Shown one piece after another: positions 1 to 6,031 of a stretch of DNA of 6,285 nt. The position numbers were made by a program, and so were the translations under genes. Source of the DNA: an uncultured Clostridia bacterium (GTDB lineage Bacteria; Bacillota; Clostridia; Oscillospirales; Oscillospiraceae); the NCBI GenBank assembly GCA_947167725.1, contig CAMVJF010000106.1:1-6285 (forward strand), given 5' to 3'. Numbering within the stretch: the first letter of the stretch is position 1; each line of letters begins with the position of its first letter. The notes under the pieces were generated by a model. The model saw only the letters and a list, made by a program, of their open reading frames with translations. It was not told the DNA's origin and ran no database searches.

Positions 1-1130
1 TGCTGCTCGAGCGGCAGCAGCGCCCCGGGCGCAAGCTGCTCGCGACGGGCAACGGCCGCTGCAATCTGTCGAACATGAACGCCTCCCCCGCCCATTACCA
101 CGGCGAGGACGCGGATTTCGTGCGCTTCGCGCTCGAGCGCTTCCCGGCGGAGGACACGCTGCGCTTCTTCCGCACGCTCGGTCTTCTGACCGTGGAGGAG
201 CGCGGCGGGCGCGTCTATCCCCTGTCCGACTCGGCCAACAGCGTGCTGGACGTGCTGCGCTTCGCCTGCGAACGCGCGGGCGTGGAGACGCATACCGCCT
301 GCCGGGCGGTGCGCGTGCTGCGCGGCGCGGCGGGCGGCTTCACGGTCGAATGTGAAAACGCCCGCTTTTCCTGTGACGAGCTGATCGTCGCCTGCGGCGG
401 CGCCGCGGGCGGCAAGCTCGGCGGTGTGACGGACGGCTACGAACTGCTCCGTTCCCTCGGCCACAGCCGCACGAAGCTCTATCCCGCCCTCGTCCAGCTC
501 CTCACCGCGCCGGAGTATCCCCGCGCGCTCAAGGGCGTGCGCGCCGACGCGGCGGTCACGCTGCGCCGCGGCGGCGAGACGCTCGCGGTGAGCGAGGGCG
601 AGGTGCAGTTCATCGAAAACGGCGTCTCCGGTCCGGCCGTGTTCGACGTCTCACGCGCGGCCTCCGTCTGCGGCGGCGGCGCGGAGATCTGCCTTGACTT
701 CTTCCGCGGCAGGGACGACGGCGAGCTGCTCGCCATGCTGCGCGCGCGGCGCGAGGCCATGCCGGAGCTGGAGGCGGGCGAGCTGCTGTGCGGCATGCTG
801 CACAACCGTCTGGGACGCATGTGCGTAAAATACGCGGCTCTTTCCGGTGCGGCGCCGCTGCGTACGCTCTCGGACGAAGAGCTCGCGCGCGTGCTGCACG
901 TCTGCCGCGATTTCCGTCTGGAGCTGCGCGGCACGGCGGGCTTTGACGGCGCGCAGGTCACGGCGGGCGGCGTCCGCACGGCGGAGTTCGACCCCCGCAC
1001 GCTCGAGAGCCGCCTTGTCCCCGGGCTTTTCGCCTGCGGCGAGGTGCTGGACGTGGACGGCGACTGCGGCGGCTTCAACCTGCAGTGGGCCTGGTCGAGC
1101 GGCATGCTGGCAGGGAGGCTCGGAAAATGA
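1..1130 (+). CDS. HI0933/YhiN-family (BaiN-like) FAD-dependent oxidoreductase, 5' truncated by window edge
   Basis: The reading frame is open from base 3, ahead of the first ATG at 75, and reads LLERQQRPGRKLLATGNGRCNLSN, so the ATG at 75 is internal and the true start lies left of the window. GRKLLATGNGRCN is the signature of the HI0933/YhiN flavoprotein family (COG2081; 'aminoacetone oxidase family', BaiN-like). Further family blocks are GEVQFIENGVSGPAVFDVSR in the middle and, at the C-terminus, GLFACGEVLDVDGDCGG followed by FNLQWAWSSGMLAG, the second FAD-contacting segment. About 375 residues are visible; the family is usually about 400-420, so roughly 30-40 residues, including the N-terminal GxGxxG dinucleotide-binding loop, are missing. 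The protein should be a cytosolic FAD enzyme. Its substrate is not settled in the family; a role in bile-acid reduction was proposed for BaiN but cannot be assumed here. The stop overlaps the next gene's start (ATGA, 1127-1130), indicating an operon. Confidence 0.93.
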   Translation, partial: LLERQQRPGRKLLATGNGRCNLSNMNASPAHYHGEDADFVRFALERFPAEDTLRFFRTLGLLTVEERGGRVYPLSDSANSVLDVLRFACERAGVETHTACRAVRVLRGAAGGFTVECENARFSCDELIVACGGAAGGKLGGVTDGYELLRSLGHSRTKLYPALVQLLTAPEYPRALKGVRADAAVTLRRGGETLAVSEGEVQFIENGVSGPAVFDVSRAASVCGGGAEICLDFFRGRDDGELLAMLRARREAMPELEAGELLCGMLHNRLGRMCVKYAALSGAAPLRTLSDEELARVLHVCRDFRLELRGTAGFDGAQVTAGGVRTAEFDPRTLESRLVPGLFACGEVLDVDGDCGGFNLQWAWSSGMLAGRLGK

Positions 1131-2710
1131 TCCTTGTACGCAACCTCCGGCTGCTGCCCGGAGAGGACCGCGCGCTGCTGCTCCGCCGCGCGGCGAAGCG
1201 CCTCGGCGTGAAGGAGAGCGAGATCACCGGCTCGCGCCTCGTCCGGCGCTCCCTCGACGCGCGAAAAAAAGACGATATCCACTATGTCTGCTCGCTGGCC
1301 GTCGCGCTCAGGAGCGGCGAGGACAAAGTCCTCGCGCGCTGCGCGGAGGCCGCGGTCTATGAAGAAAAGGAATACCCCATCCCGCACGTCGAAGCCCCGC
1401 TCACGCGGCCGGTCGTCGTCGGCTTCGGCCCGGCGGGCATGTTTGCGGCGCTGCTGCTCGCCTACGCGGGCGCGCGCCCGATCGTGCTTGAGCGCGGCGC
1501 GGACGCGGACACGCGCGCCGAGGCCGTCGCGCGCTTTCGCGCCGGGGGCGAGCTCGACGAGGACTGCAACGTCCAGTTCGGCGAGGGCGGCGCGGGCACC
1601 TTTTCCGACGGCAAGCTGAACACCGGGACACACGACGGCCGCATTGGCTGGGTGCTGCGGCAGTTTTACGAGCACGGCGCGCCCGAGAGCGTGCTCTGCG
1701 ACGCCAAGCCGCACATCGGGACCGACGTCCTGATCGGCGTGGTCAAGGCCATCCGGCGCGACGTCCTCGCGCACGGCGGCGAGATCCGCTTCCGCCACCG
1801 GCTCGTGGGGCTCGAGAGTGCGGACGGCGCGCTCCATGCGCTGCGCGTCGCCTCTCCGGAGGGGGACTATACGCTCCCCTGCGAGCGCATGATCCTCGCG
1901 ATCGGGCACTCGGCGCGCGACAGCTTCGCAATGCTGCTCGACAGCGGCGTCGCCATGGTGCAGAAGCCTTTTTCGATGGGCGTGCGCATCGAGCAGCGCC
2001 AGCGTGAGATCGATCTCGCCCAATACGGCCGCGAGCGCGGCGAGCTGCCTGCCGCGGACTACGCGCTGAACGTTCGTCTGCCCGACGGGGGCAGCGCCTA
2101 CACCTTTTGCATGTGTCCGGGCGGCGAGGTCATCGCCGCGGCCTCGGAGAAGGGCGGCGTCGTGACCAACGGCATGAGCGGATCGCGCCGCGACGGAAAG
2201 AATGCCAACGCGGCCCTGCTCGTCACGCTGCATACCGAGGACTTCCCCTCGGCCGACGTGCTCGCGGGCTGCGAGTGGCAGCGGCAGATCGAACGCGCGG
2301 CCTACGCATACGGAGGCGGGAACTATCTCGCCCCGGCGCAGCGCGTAGGCGATTTCCTTGCGCACCGCAGGAGCGAGGGGCCGGGCGCGGTCGAGCCGAG
2401 CTATCGACCGGGCGTGGTCTGGGGCGACCTGCGCGAGGTGCTGCCGGAGCGGCTCTGCGCCGTGATCGAGCAGGCGCTGCCGCTCATGGGCCGGAAGCTC
2501 AGAGGCTTCGACGCGCCCGACGCGGTGCTGACCGCGCCGGAGACGCGCTCCTCCTCTCCGGTGCGCATCCTGCGCGGCGAGGACTTCAGCTCGCCGCTGC
2601 GCGGGCTCTATCCCTGCGGCGAGGGCGCCGGCTACGCAGGCGGCATCACCTCCGCCGCCGTGGACGGGCTTCGCTGCGCCGAGGCCGTGCTGCGTGCGAT
2701 GAACCCTTAA
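1127..2710 (+). CDS. FAD-dependent dehydrogenase of the COG2509 type (NAD(P)/FAD-dependent oxidoreductase)
   Basis: A 527-residue protein. The start at 1127 is preferred over an in-frame ATG at 1085 because it forms an ATGA overlap with the upstream stop and has AGGGAGG (1112-1118) eight bases upstream; it gives the N-terminus MILVRNLRLLPGED. Residues 1-90 form the small N-terminal alpha/beta domain of this family, with the conserved RRSLDARKK segment near residue 40. The Rossmann FAD loop GFGPAG lies at residues 99-104, with the ribose-binding acid of LERG at 122. The family block NVQFGEGGAGTFSDGKLNTG occupies 148-167, and the C-terminal FAD motif GLYPCGEGAGYAGG starts near 493. Length and motif order look complete. 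COG2509 enzymes are predicted cytosolic flavoproteins of unknown substrate. Coupling to another flavoprotein gene suggests related redox work, which is inference. A strong terminator follows directly. Confidence 0.93.
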   Translation: MILVRNLRLLPGEDRALLLRRAAKRLGVKESEITGSRLVRRSLDARKKDDIHYVCSLAVALRSGEDKVLARCAEAAVYEEKEYPIPHVEAPLTRPVVVGFGPAGMFAALLLAYAGARPIVLERGADADTRAEAVARFRAGGELDEDCNVQFGEGGAGTFSDGKLNTGTHDGRIGWVLRQFYEHGAPESVLCDAKPHIGTDVLIGVVKAIRRDVLAHGGEIRFRHRLVGLESADGALHALRVASPEGDYTLPCERMILAIGHSARDSFAMLLDSGVAMVQKPFSMGVRIEQRQREIDLAQYGRERGELPAADYALNVRLPDGGSAYTFCMCPGGEVIAAASEKGGVVTNGMSGSRRDGKNANAALLVTLHTEDFPSADVLAGCEWQRQIERAAYAYGGGNYLAPAQRVGDFLAHRRSEGPGAVEPSYRPGVVWGDLREVLPERLCAVIEQALPLMGRKLRGFDAPDAVLTAPETRSSSPVRILRGEDFSSPLRGLYPCGEGAGYAGGITSAAVDGLRCAEAVLRAMNP

Positions 2711-2727
2711 GGGGAACGGCATGAAAC

Positions 2728-2765
2728 AAGCCCGCTGACCTTCTCAGGTCAGCGGGCTTTGCTTT
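2728..2765 (+). terminator. Rho-independent terminator after the flavoprotein operon
   Basis: A perfect 13-base-pair stem pairs AAGCCCGCTGACC (2728-2740) with GGTCAGCGGGCTT (2747-2759) around the six-base loop TTCTCA. On the + strand the stem is followed by a T-rich run interrupted by GC (TTTGCTTTTT, 2758-2767), so it should end the flavoprotein operon. It sits between convergent genes, 17 bases after the + strand stop and 32 bases beyond the - strand stop at 2792. On the - strand the trailing sequence is GTTTCATGCC, a poor U-tract, so it may stop leftward transcripts less efficiently. Confidence 0.93.
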
Positions 2766-2791
2766 TTCCGGCTTGCCGCGCGCCGGCTGCC

Positions 2792-3484
2792 TTACGCCGA
2801 CGGGGGATCCTTTTTTCGTATCGAGCCGGACTCGTCCTCTTCGTACACCTCCAGATCCTCCGGATGGAGCTCCTCCCAACGACTGTGGAAGGCTCTCTGC
2901 AGGGCATCGCGCAGGTCGATACTGGCCGCGTCGGCGAAGGGGCCTCCGCCCCGCCAGCTCCGGAAATCCGCGAGCGCCGAGAAAAAGCCGTCCGTATCCG
3001 TATCCCAGGGGATGCGGCCCTCTTCCTCCAGCGCGTCGAGAAGCGCCTGCCAGAAGGAGCCGAAATGCGCCTCCGAAAGGCGGCACTCCTCCGCATACAG
3101 CTCCTCGCCGCGCTCGATGCGCGCCGCGGTTTCGTCCGCTGCACCGAGCTCCTTTTCCGCCGCCACGAATGCGTAGAGATCCCGAAGGTATTTCGCCTCG
3201 GACTCCCTGTTTTCTGTCGCTGCGGAAAGCGAGAGCTGGTGCAGGGCCGCGTGTCCGAGCGAGGGCGTCAGCGCGGCGGCGTGCCGCGGGACGAGCCTGC
3301 CGAGCTCCTCCTTCATCGAGGCCCAGACCTTGGGGAGTACGACGCTGCAGCAAATGCGAAGCTCCCCCGTGATCTGCGGCTGATGATCGACGCTCACTCC
3401 TGTCCAGCAGCTGTCTCCGCACCAGCCGCATTCCCAGCCGTCACGAAATATCTTGACGGGACTGCCGCAGTTCGGGCAGTTCAT
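2792..3484 (-). CDS. Hypothetical protein with N-terminal zinc ribbon
   Basis: A 230-residue protein whose function I do not recognise. The first 25 residues form a probable zinc ribbon: Cys3, Cys6, Cys19 and Cys22 (CPNC, 12 residues, then CGWC), a CxxC-x12-CxxC pattern able to bind one zinc. The rest is soluble, mostly helical in character and acidic, with no signal peptide or membrane segment; Trp-rich stretches occur near residues 150-180 (SFWQALL, ADFRSWRGG), and the tail is charged (EELHPEDLEVYEEDESG). The start overlaps the stop of the lipoprotein gene (ATGA, 3481-3484), and no clear Shine-Dalgarno sequence lies just upstream, so it probably depends on translational coupling. The zinc ribbon shows that this strand, not the long open frame opposite it, is coding. 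It could be a nucleic-acid or protein-binding adaptor; that is a guess from the ribbon alone. Confidence 0.82.
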   Translation of the reverse strand: MNCPNCGSPVKIFRDGWECGWCGDSCWTGVSVDHQPQITGELRICCSVVLPKVWASMKEELGRLVPRHAAALTPSLGHAALHQLSLSAATENRESEAKYLRDLYAFVAAEKELGAADETAARIERGEELYAEECRLSEAHFGSFWQALLDALEEEGRIPWDTDTDGFFSALADFRSWRGGGPFADAASIDLRDALQRAFHSRWEELHPEDLEVYEEDESGSIRKKDPPSA

Positions 3485-4344
3485 GCAGCGGCGCGGAGGG
3501 CGTCGATGCAGCCGCGGACCGCCGCGTCCTCCCAGGGATAGCTCTGCGCCTCATAGCCGCAGCTTGCCAGCAGGAGCTGGCCGCCCACGTCCGTGAGATA
3601 GCCGAAGGCGCCGGCGATGCCGTCGAGCTGCATCCTCATCAGCTCGGCCTCATCCGCCGGGAGCGAGGCGAGATAGGCGTCCGCAAGGGCGCGGGCCTCC
3701 TCGGGGCTCATGCCGCTCTCGGCAAAGAAGTCGGCGAGCTTCGCCGCCTGGGCGCTCGCGGAAAGCGAGCTGCCGGCCGTGCCGGGGAAGTAGCTGCCGT
3801 GCGCCTCCTCGAGCCTCGCGCGGAAAGCCTCGCCGCGCTGCTGCGCCGCCGTGACCGGGAAGAGCAGCGCCGCCTCGGCGGCAAGGACGCTCTCATCCGC
3901 GCCGTGGCCCAGGGATAGGGAGAGCATGCGCCCTTCCTCGGCGTCATAGCGCTCGATCACGCCCGCCTCTCCGTCGTTCCAGCGCAGCCGCGCGCCGAAG
4001 TCGCTCTCGGCGCTCCTCGCCCACTCGTAGTACATGCCGGAGATATCCTCGCTCCCGGCGCTCTTTGCCGCGCGGAAGCACCAGCTCAGGCCGCTGCGGT
4101 TATAGACGAGCTGCGCGAGGGGCGCCTCGCCGTCGATGATGCTGTAGGCGACCTCTTCCGCGCCCTCGGGCGCGGCCATGTCGACGCCGAAGCGCTCGGC
4201 GATCTCCTCGCGCGAGCTCGGCTTGACGGGGTTGGGCAGCCCCACCGCCTCCTCGGTCCCGGCGGGAGCGGTCTTGCCGCAGCCGACGAGCAGCGGCAGG
4301 CAGAGCGCGAGGATCAGAACGTAAACGACACAGTTTCTTTTCAT
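3481..4344 (-). CDS. Predicted lipoprotein of unknown function
   Basis: A 287-residue protein with a lipoprotein signal peptide: MKRN, a hydrophobic stretch at residues 6-20, then the lipobox LVGC with Cys22 as the predicted lipidated residue, so it should be anchored on the outer face of the cytoplasmic membrane. The start is supported by AAGGAG (complement of 4351-4356) six bases upstream. After a short linker, residues 38-105 (NPVKPSSREEIAERFGVD through GSEDISGMYYEW) resemble, from memory, a small domain common in clostridial lipoproteins of unknown function; this is a tentative match. The C-terminal part (about 170-285) looks helical and alanine-rich. The gene lies 91 bases downstream of the dehydrogenase gene; I see neither a convincing terminator nor a good promoter in that gap (4345-4435), so read-through from the dehydrogenase promoter is possible. 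It overlaps the zinc-ribbon gene by four bases. Confidence 0.88.
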   Translation of the reverse strand: MKRNCVVYVLILALCLPLLVGCGKTAPAGTEEAVGLPNPVKPSSREEIAERFGVDMAAPEGAEEVAYSIIDGEAPLAQLVYNRSGLSWCFRAAKSAGSEDISGMYYEWARSAESDFGARLRWNDGEAGVIERYDAEEGRMLSLSLGHGADESVLAAEAALLFPVTAAQQRGEAFRARLEEAHGSYFPGTAGSSLSASAQAAKLADFFAESGMSPEEARALADAYLASLPADEAELMRMQLDGIAGAFGYLTDVGGQLLLASCGYEAQSYPWEDAAVRGCIDALRAAA

Positions 4345-4435
4345 GGCTTTCTCCTTTTATTCCTTTGATGATGACAGATGTTGCAGATCTTTTTGTTTCT
4401 ATGACGCCGGTCCCGCGCTTTTGTTCCCGCGCCGC

Positions 4436-5506
4436 TCATTCCTCCGGCGGGAAACGGCGGAGCAAGGCCTCGAAGTCCCCGCCCGGCCCGAGCGCGCCGA
4501 GACGGATCGAAAGCTCGCTGAGCTCCTGCGCGAGGGCGTCGCTGACGGAAAGGCCGGTCTTTTTCATCTGCTCGAAGCGGCGGAACTCCAGCTCGCCCGG
4601 GAGATAGACCTCCTCGACGCCGGGGGCCTTCCGTCCGTCCTTCATCATGCGCACATAGCGGTCAACGCGCGCCTTGAAATCCGCCAGCGGCAGGAAATGC
4701 TCCGGGTCGATCAGGATCAGGCAGAAGCCCGTGTTCTCCTTCTCGAGCTTCGAGAAAAGTCCGATGTCCGTGCCGAAGGCGGCGCCGGAGAACATCGTCG
4801 AGAGCACGTCCACCATCACGGCGAGCCCGTATCCCTTGTGTCCCGCGATCGGCGAGAGGGAGAAGGCCGCGGCCGGGTCGGTCGTCGGCGCGCCGTCATA
4901 GTCCTTGGCCCAGGTGTCGGGGATGGACTGTCCCTCGCGCTCGGCCGCCTGGATCTTGCCCATGGCCACAAAGGTCGTGGAAATGTCCATGACGATCGGA
5001 TACTCCTCTCCCGCCGGGACGCCGAGGATGATCGGGTTGGTGCCGATCAGCCGATCGGCCCCGCCGAAGGGCGAGGTAAAGGCGTAAGTATTGCAGGTAA
5101 CGAGAGCCACGAGGCCGTCCGCCGCCGCGCGCCAGCCGTAGTACGAGCCGCAGCCGATGTTGGCGTTGTGCCGTCCGCAGGCCATCGCGACGCCGTAGCG
5201 CCGCGCTTTTTCACGCAGTGCGTCGTAGGCGCGGTTCACGGCCACGATGCCCGAGCCGTTGTCGCTGTCAAAGACCATCACCGCGCCGGAGTCCTCCACA
5301 GTCCGGAAGTCAGGCCGGGGATTGAGCGAGCCCGCCTCGATCTGGCGCATATAGCGCGTCAGCCGCGAAAGGCCGTGGGAGTAGACGCCGGTGAAGTCGG
5401 AGTGGGCGATGACCTTTGCGATCGTCGCGGCGTCCCCGGCCGGGAAACCGGCCGCGCGCAGGATGCCCGCAACGAGGGCAAGTTCTTGTTCATAGCGGAT
5501 CTGCAT
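4436..5506 (-). CDS. Ldh_2-family NAD(P)H-dependent dehydrogenase, AllD-like (malate/L-lactate/ureidoglycolate type)
   Basis: A 356-residue cytosolic oxidoreductase of the malate/L-lactate dehydrogenase 2 family (PF02615), which interconverts 2-hydroxy and 2-oxo acids using NAD(P). Visible blocks are SHGLSRL with His44 (43-49), PFGGADRLIGTNP (146-158), MDISTTFVAMGKI (173-185), IPDTWAKDYDGAPTTDP (195-211) and AGHKGYGLAVMVDVLS (221-236). The IPDTWA/PTTDP block and the ungapped fit over the first ~120 residues resemble E. coli ureidoglycolate dehydrogenase AllD as I recall it, but no other allantoin genes are present, so the substrate is open. At the position of the AllD active-site His116 this protein has Asn116 (ANIGCGSYY), with His113 nearby. 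Length is normal for the family. A weak AGGA-containing ribosome site and the promoter at 5543-5571 precede the start. The gene is divergent from the GntR regulator. Confidence 0.92.
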   Translation of the reverse strand: MQIRYEQELALVAGILRAAGFPAGDAATIAKVIAHSDFTGVYSHGLSRLTRYMRQIEAGSLNPRPDFRTVEDSGAVMVFDSDNGSGIVAVNRAYDALREKARRYGVAMACGRHNANIGCGSYYGWRAAADGLVALVTCNTYAFTSPFGGADRLIGTNPIILGVPAGEEYPIVMDISTTFVAMGKIQAAEREGQSIPDTWAKDYDGAPTTDPAAAFSLSPIAGHKGYGLAVMVDVLSTMFSGAAFGTDIGLFSKLEKENTGFCLILIDPEHFLPLADFKARVDRYVRMMKDGRKAPGVEEVYLPGELEFRRFEQMKKTGLSVSDALAQELSELSIRLGALGPGGDFEALLRRFPPEE

Positions 5507-5542
5507 GGCAGTATTCCTGTCCTTTGCTAACTTTTCCCTATT

Positions 5543-5571
5543 ATTATAGTACAGTTTCCTCTCTTGTTCAA
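5543..5571 (-). promoter_or_regulatory. Sigma-A-type promoter of the dehydrogenase gene
   Basis: Read on the - strand, a -35 box TTGAAC (complement of 5566-5571) is followed after exactly 17 bases by a perfect -10 box TATAAT (complement of 5543-5548). Transcription should start near 5536, giving a leader of about 30 bases before the ATG at 5506. The poly-A/T region 5576-5594 just upstream could act as an UP element. This promoter lies outside the operator repeats. Confidence 0.75.
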
Positions 5572-5598
5572 CTTTGAGAAAAAAGTTTTCAAAAGGGC

Positions 5599-5627
5599 TT
5601 GACAGGATTGTATTATTGTGTTACTGT
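5599..5627 (+). promoter_or_regulatory. Promoter of the GntR-ABC operon
   Basis: A consensus -35 TTGACA (5599-5604) is followed after 17 bases by TACTGT (5622-5627), which keeps the three most important -10 positions (T, A, final T) and is preceded by TGT (5619-5621), an extended -10 element. Transcription should begin near 5634, inside the operator, leaving a leader of about 32 bases. AAGGAGG (5653-5659) then lies six to seven bases ahead of the regulator's ATG. Confidence 0.8.
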
Positions 5628-5653
5628 ATTAATCGCTTAATACAGTAACACAA
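5608..5653. promoter_or_regulatory. Composite operator, likely for the adjacent YtrA-type GntR repressor
   Basis: A perfect 17-base inverted repeat, TTGTGTTACTGTATTAA (5616-5632) against its complement at 5637-5653, flanks the four-base centre TCGC. It is built from octamers of consensus YTGTRTTA: TTGTATTA (5608-5615), TTGTGTTA (5616-5623) and CTGTATTA (5624-5631) in direct 8-base repeat, then TAATACAG (5638-5645) and TAACACAA (5646-5653) inverted. The array spans the promoter's spacer, -10 box, start point and the edge of the ribosome binding site. This placement fits autorepression by the GntR protein encoded immediately downstream. Binding is inferred from position and symmetry. Confidence 0.85.
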
Positions 5654-5665
5654 AGGAGGGCGAAC

Positions 5666-6031
5666 ATGGATTTTGAACTGCAGAGCTCCCGGCCGATCTG
5701 GATGCAGCTTGCCGAGACGCTTTCGCGCAGGATCGTGACGGGCGTCTATCCTCCCGGCTCCCGCTTCCCCGCGGTACGTGAGCTGGCCGCCGAGGCCGGG
5801 GTCAATCCCAACACGATGCAGCGCGCGATCACTCAGCTTGAGAGCGCCGGGCTCGTTGCGACGAACCGGACCTCCGGGCGCAGCGTGACCGAGGACGTGG
5901 GCGTGCTCGACACGATGCGCAAACAGCTCGCGAACGACCGGACGGAGCAATTTTTCACAGACATGAAAGAACTCGGCTACACGAGGGCCGAGGCCGCGGA
6001 CATGGCCGCGGCGGGAAAGGAGAAGGAATGA
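5666..6031 (+). CDS. YtrA-subfamily GntR transcriptional regulator
   Basis: A 121-residue DNA-binding protein. Residues 9-75 form the GntR winged helix: RPIWMQLAETLSRRIVTGVY, then PPGSRFPAVRELAAEAGVNP, NTMQRAITQLESAGLV and the wing around NRTSGRSV. Only about 45 residues follow, mostly helical, with no large effector domain (FCD, UTRA or aminotransferase); this short C-terminal tail is the hallmark of the YtrA subfamily, which usually represses an adjacent ABC transporter operon and responds to cell-envelope or antibiotic stress. The start has an excellent AAGGAGG site at 5653-5659. The stop overlaps the ABC ATPase start (ATGA, 6028-6031), matching the family's usual operon. The composite operator directly upstream suggests negative autoregulation. 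The signal sensed cannot be told from sequence. Confidence 0.95.
   Translation: MDFELQSSRPIWMQLAETLSRRIVTGVYPPGSRFPAVRELAAEAGVNPNTMQRAITQLESAGLVATNRTSGRSVTEDVGVLDTMRKQLANDRTEQFFTDMKELGYTRAEAADMAAAGKEKE

Noticed and set aside
479..2722. A 747-codon open frame on the - strand, antisense to both flavoprotein genes.
   Set aside because: The + strand carries clear flavoprotein motifs across the same span. The antisense translation is rich in Arg, Ala and His with no recognisable domain, as expected for a shadow frame opposite GC-rich codons.
2721..2738. A five-codon frame (MKQAR, stop) after AAGGGG, ending inside the terminator stem, suggestive of a leader peptide.
   Set aside because: It follows the operon's last gene rather than preceding a regulated gene, no alternative hairpin is visible, and so short a frame is likely chance.
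2768..2786. A second small inverted repeat, CCGGC with GCCGG, beside the terminator, considered as a - strand terminator.
   Set aside because: The stem is only five base pairs and is followed on the - strand by A residues rather than T, so it does not look like a terminator.
2759..3541. A 260-codon + strand open frame opposite the zinc-ribbon gene.
   Set aside because: The - strand frame has an ordered CxxC-x12-CxxC zinc ribbon and an ATGA overlap with its neighbour. The + frame starts inside the terminator tail and has no recognisable motif.
4345..4435. The gap between the dehydrogenase and lipoprotein genes, checked for a terminator or promoter.
   Set aside because: The GCGCGGGA copies are direct rather than inverted, so no stem forms, and no -35/-10 pair with good spacing is apparent. 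Only the lipoprotein's ribosome site is supported.
4343..5530. A 395-codon + strand open frame opposite the dehydrogenase.
   Set aside because: The - strand encodes every block of the Ldh_2 family. The + frame is a low-complexity Arg/Ala/Val/Gly translation.
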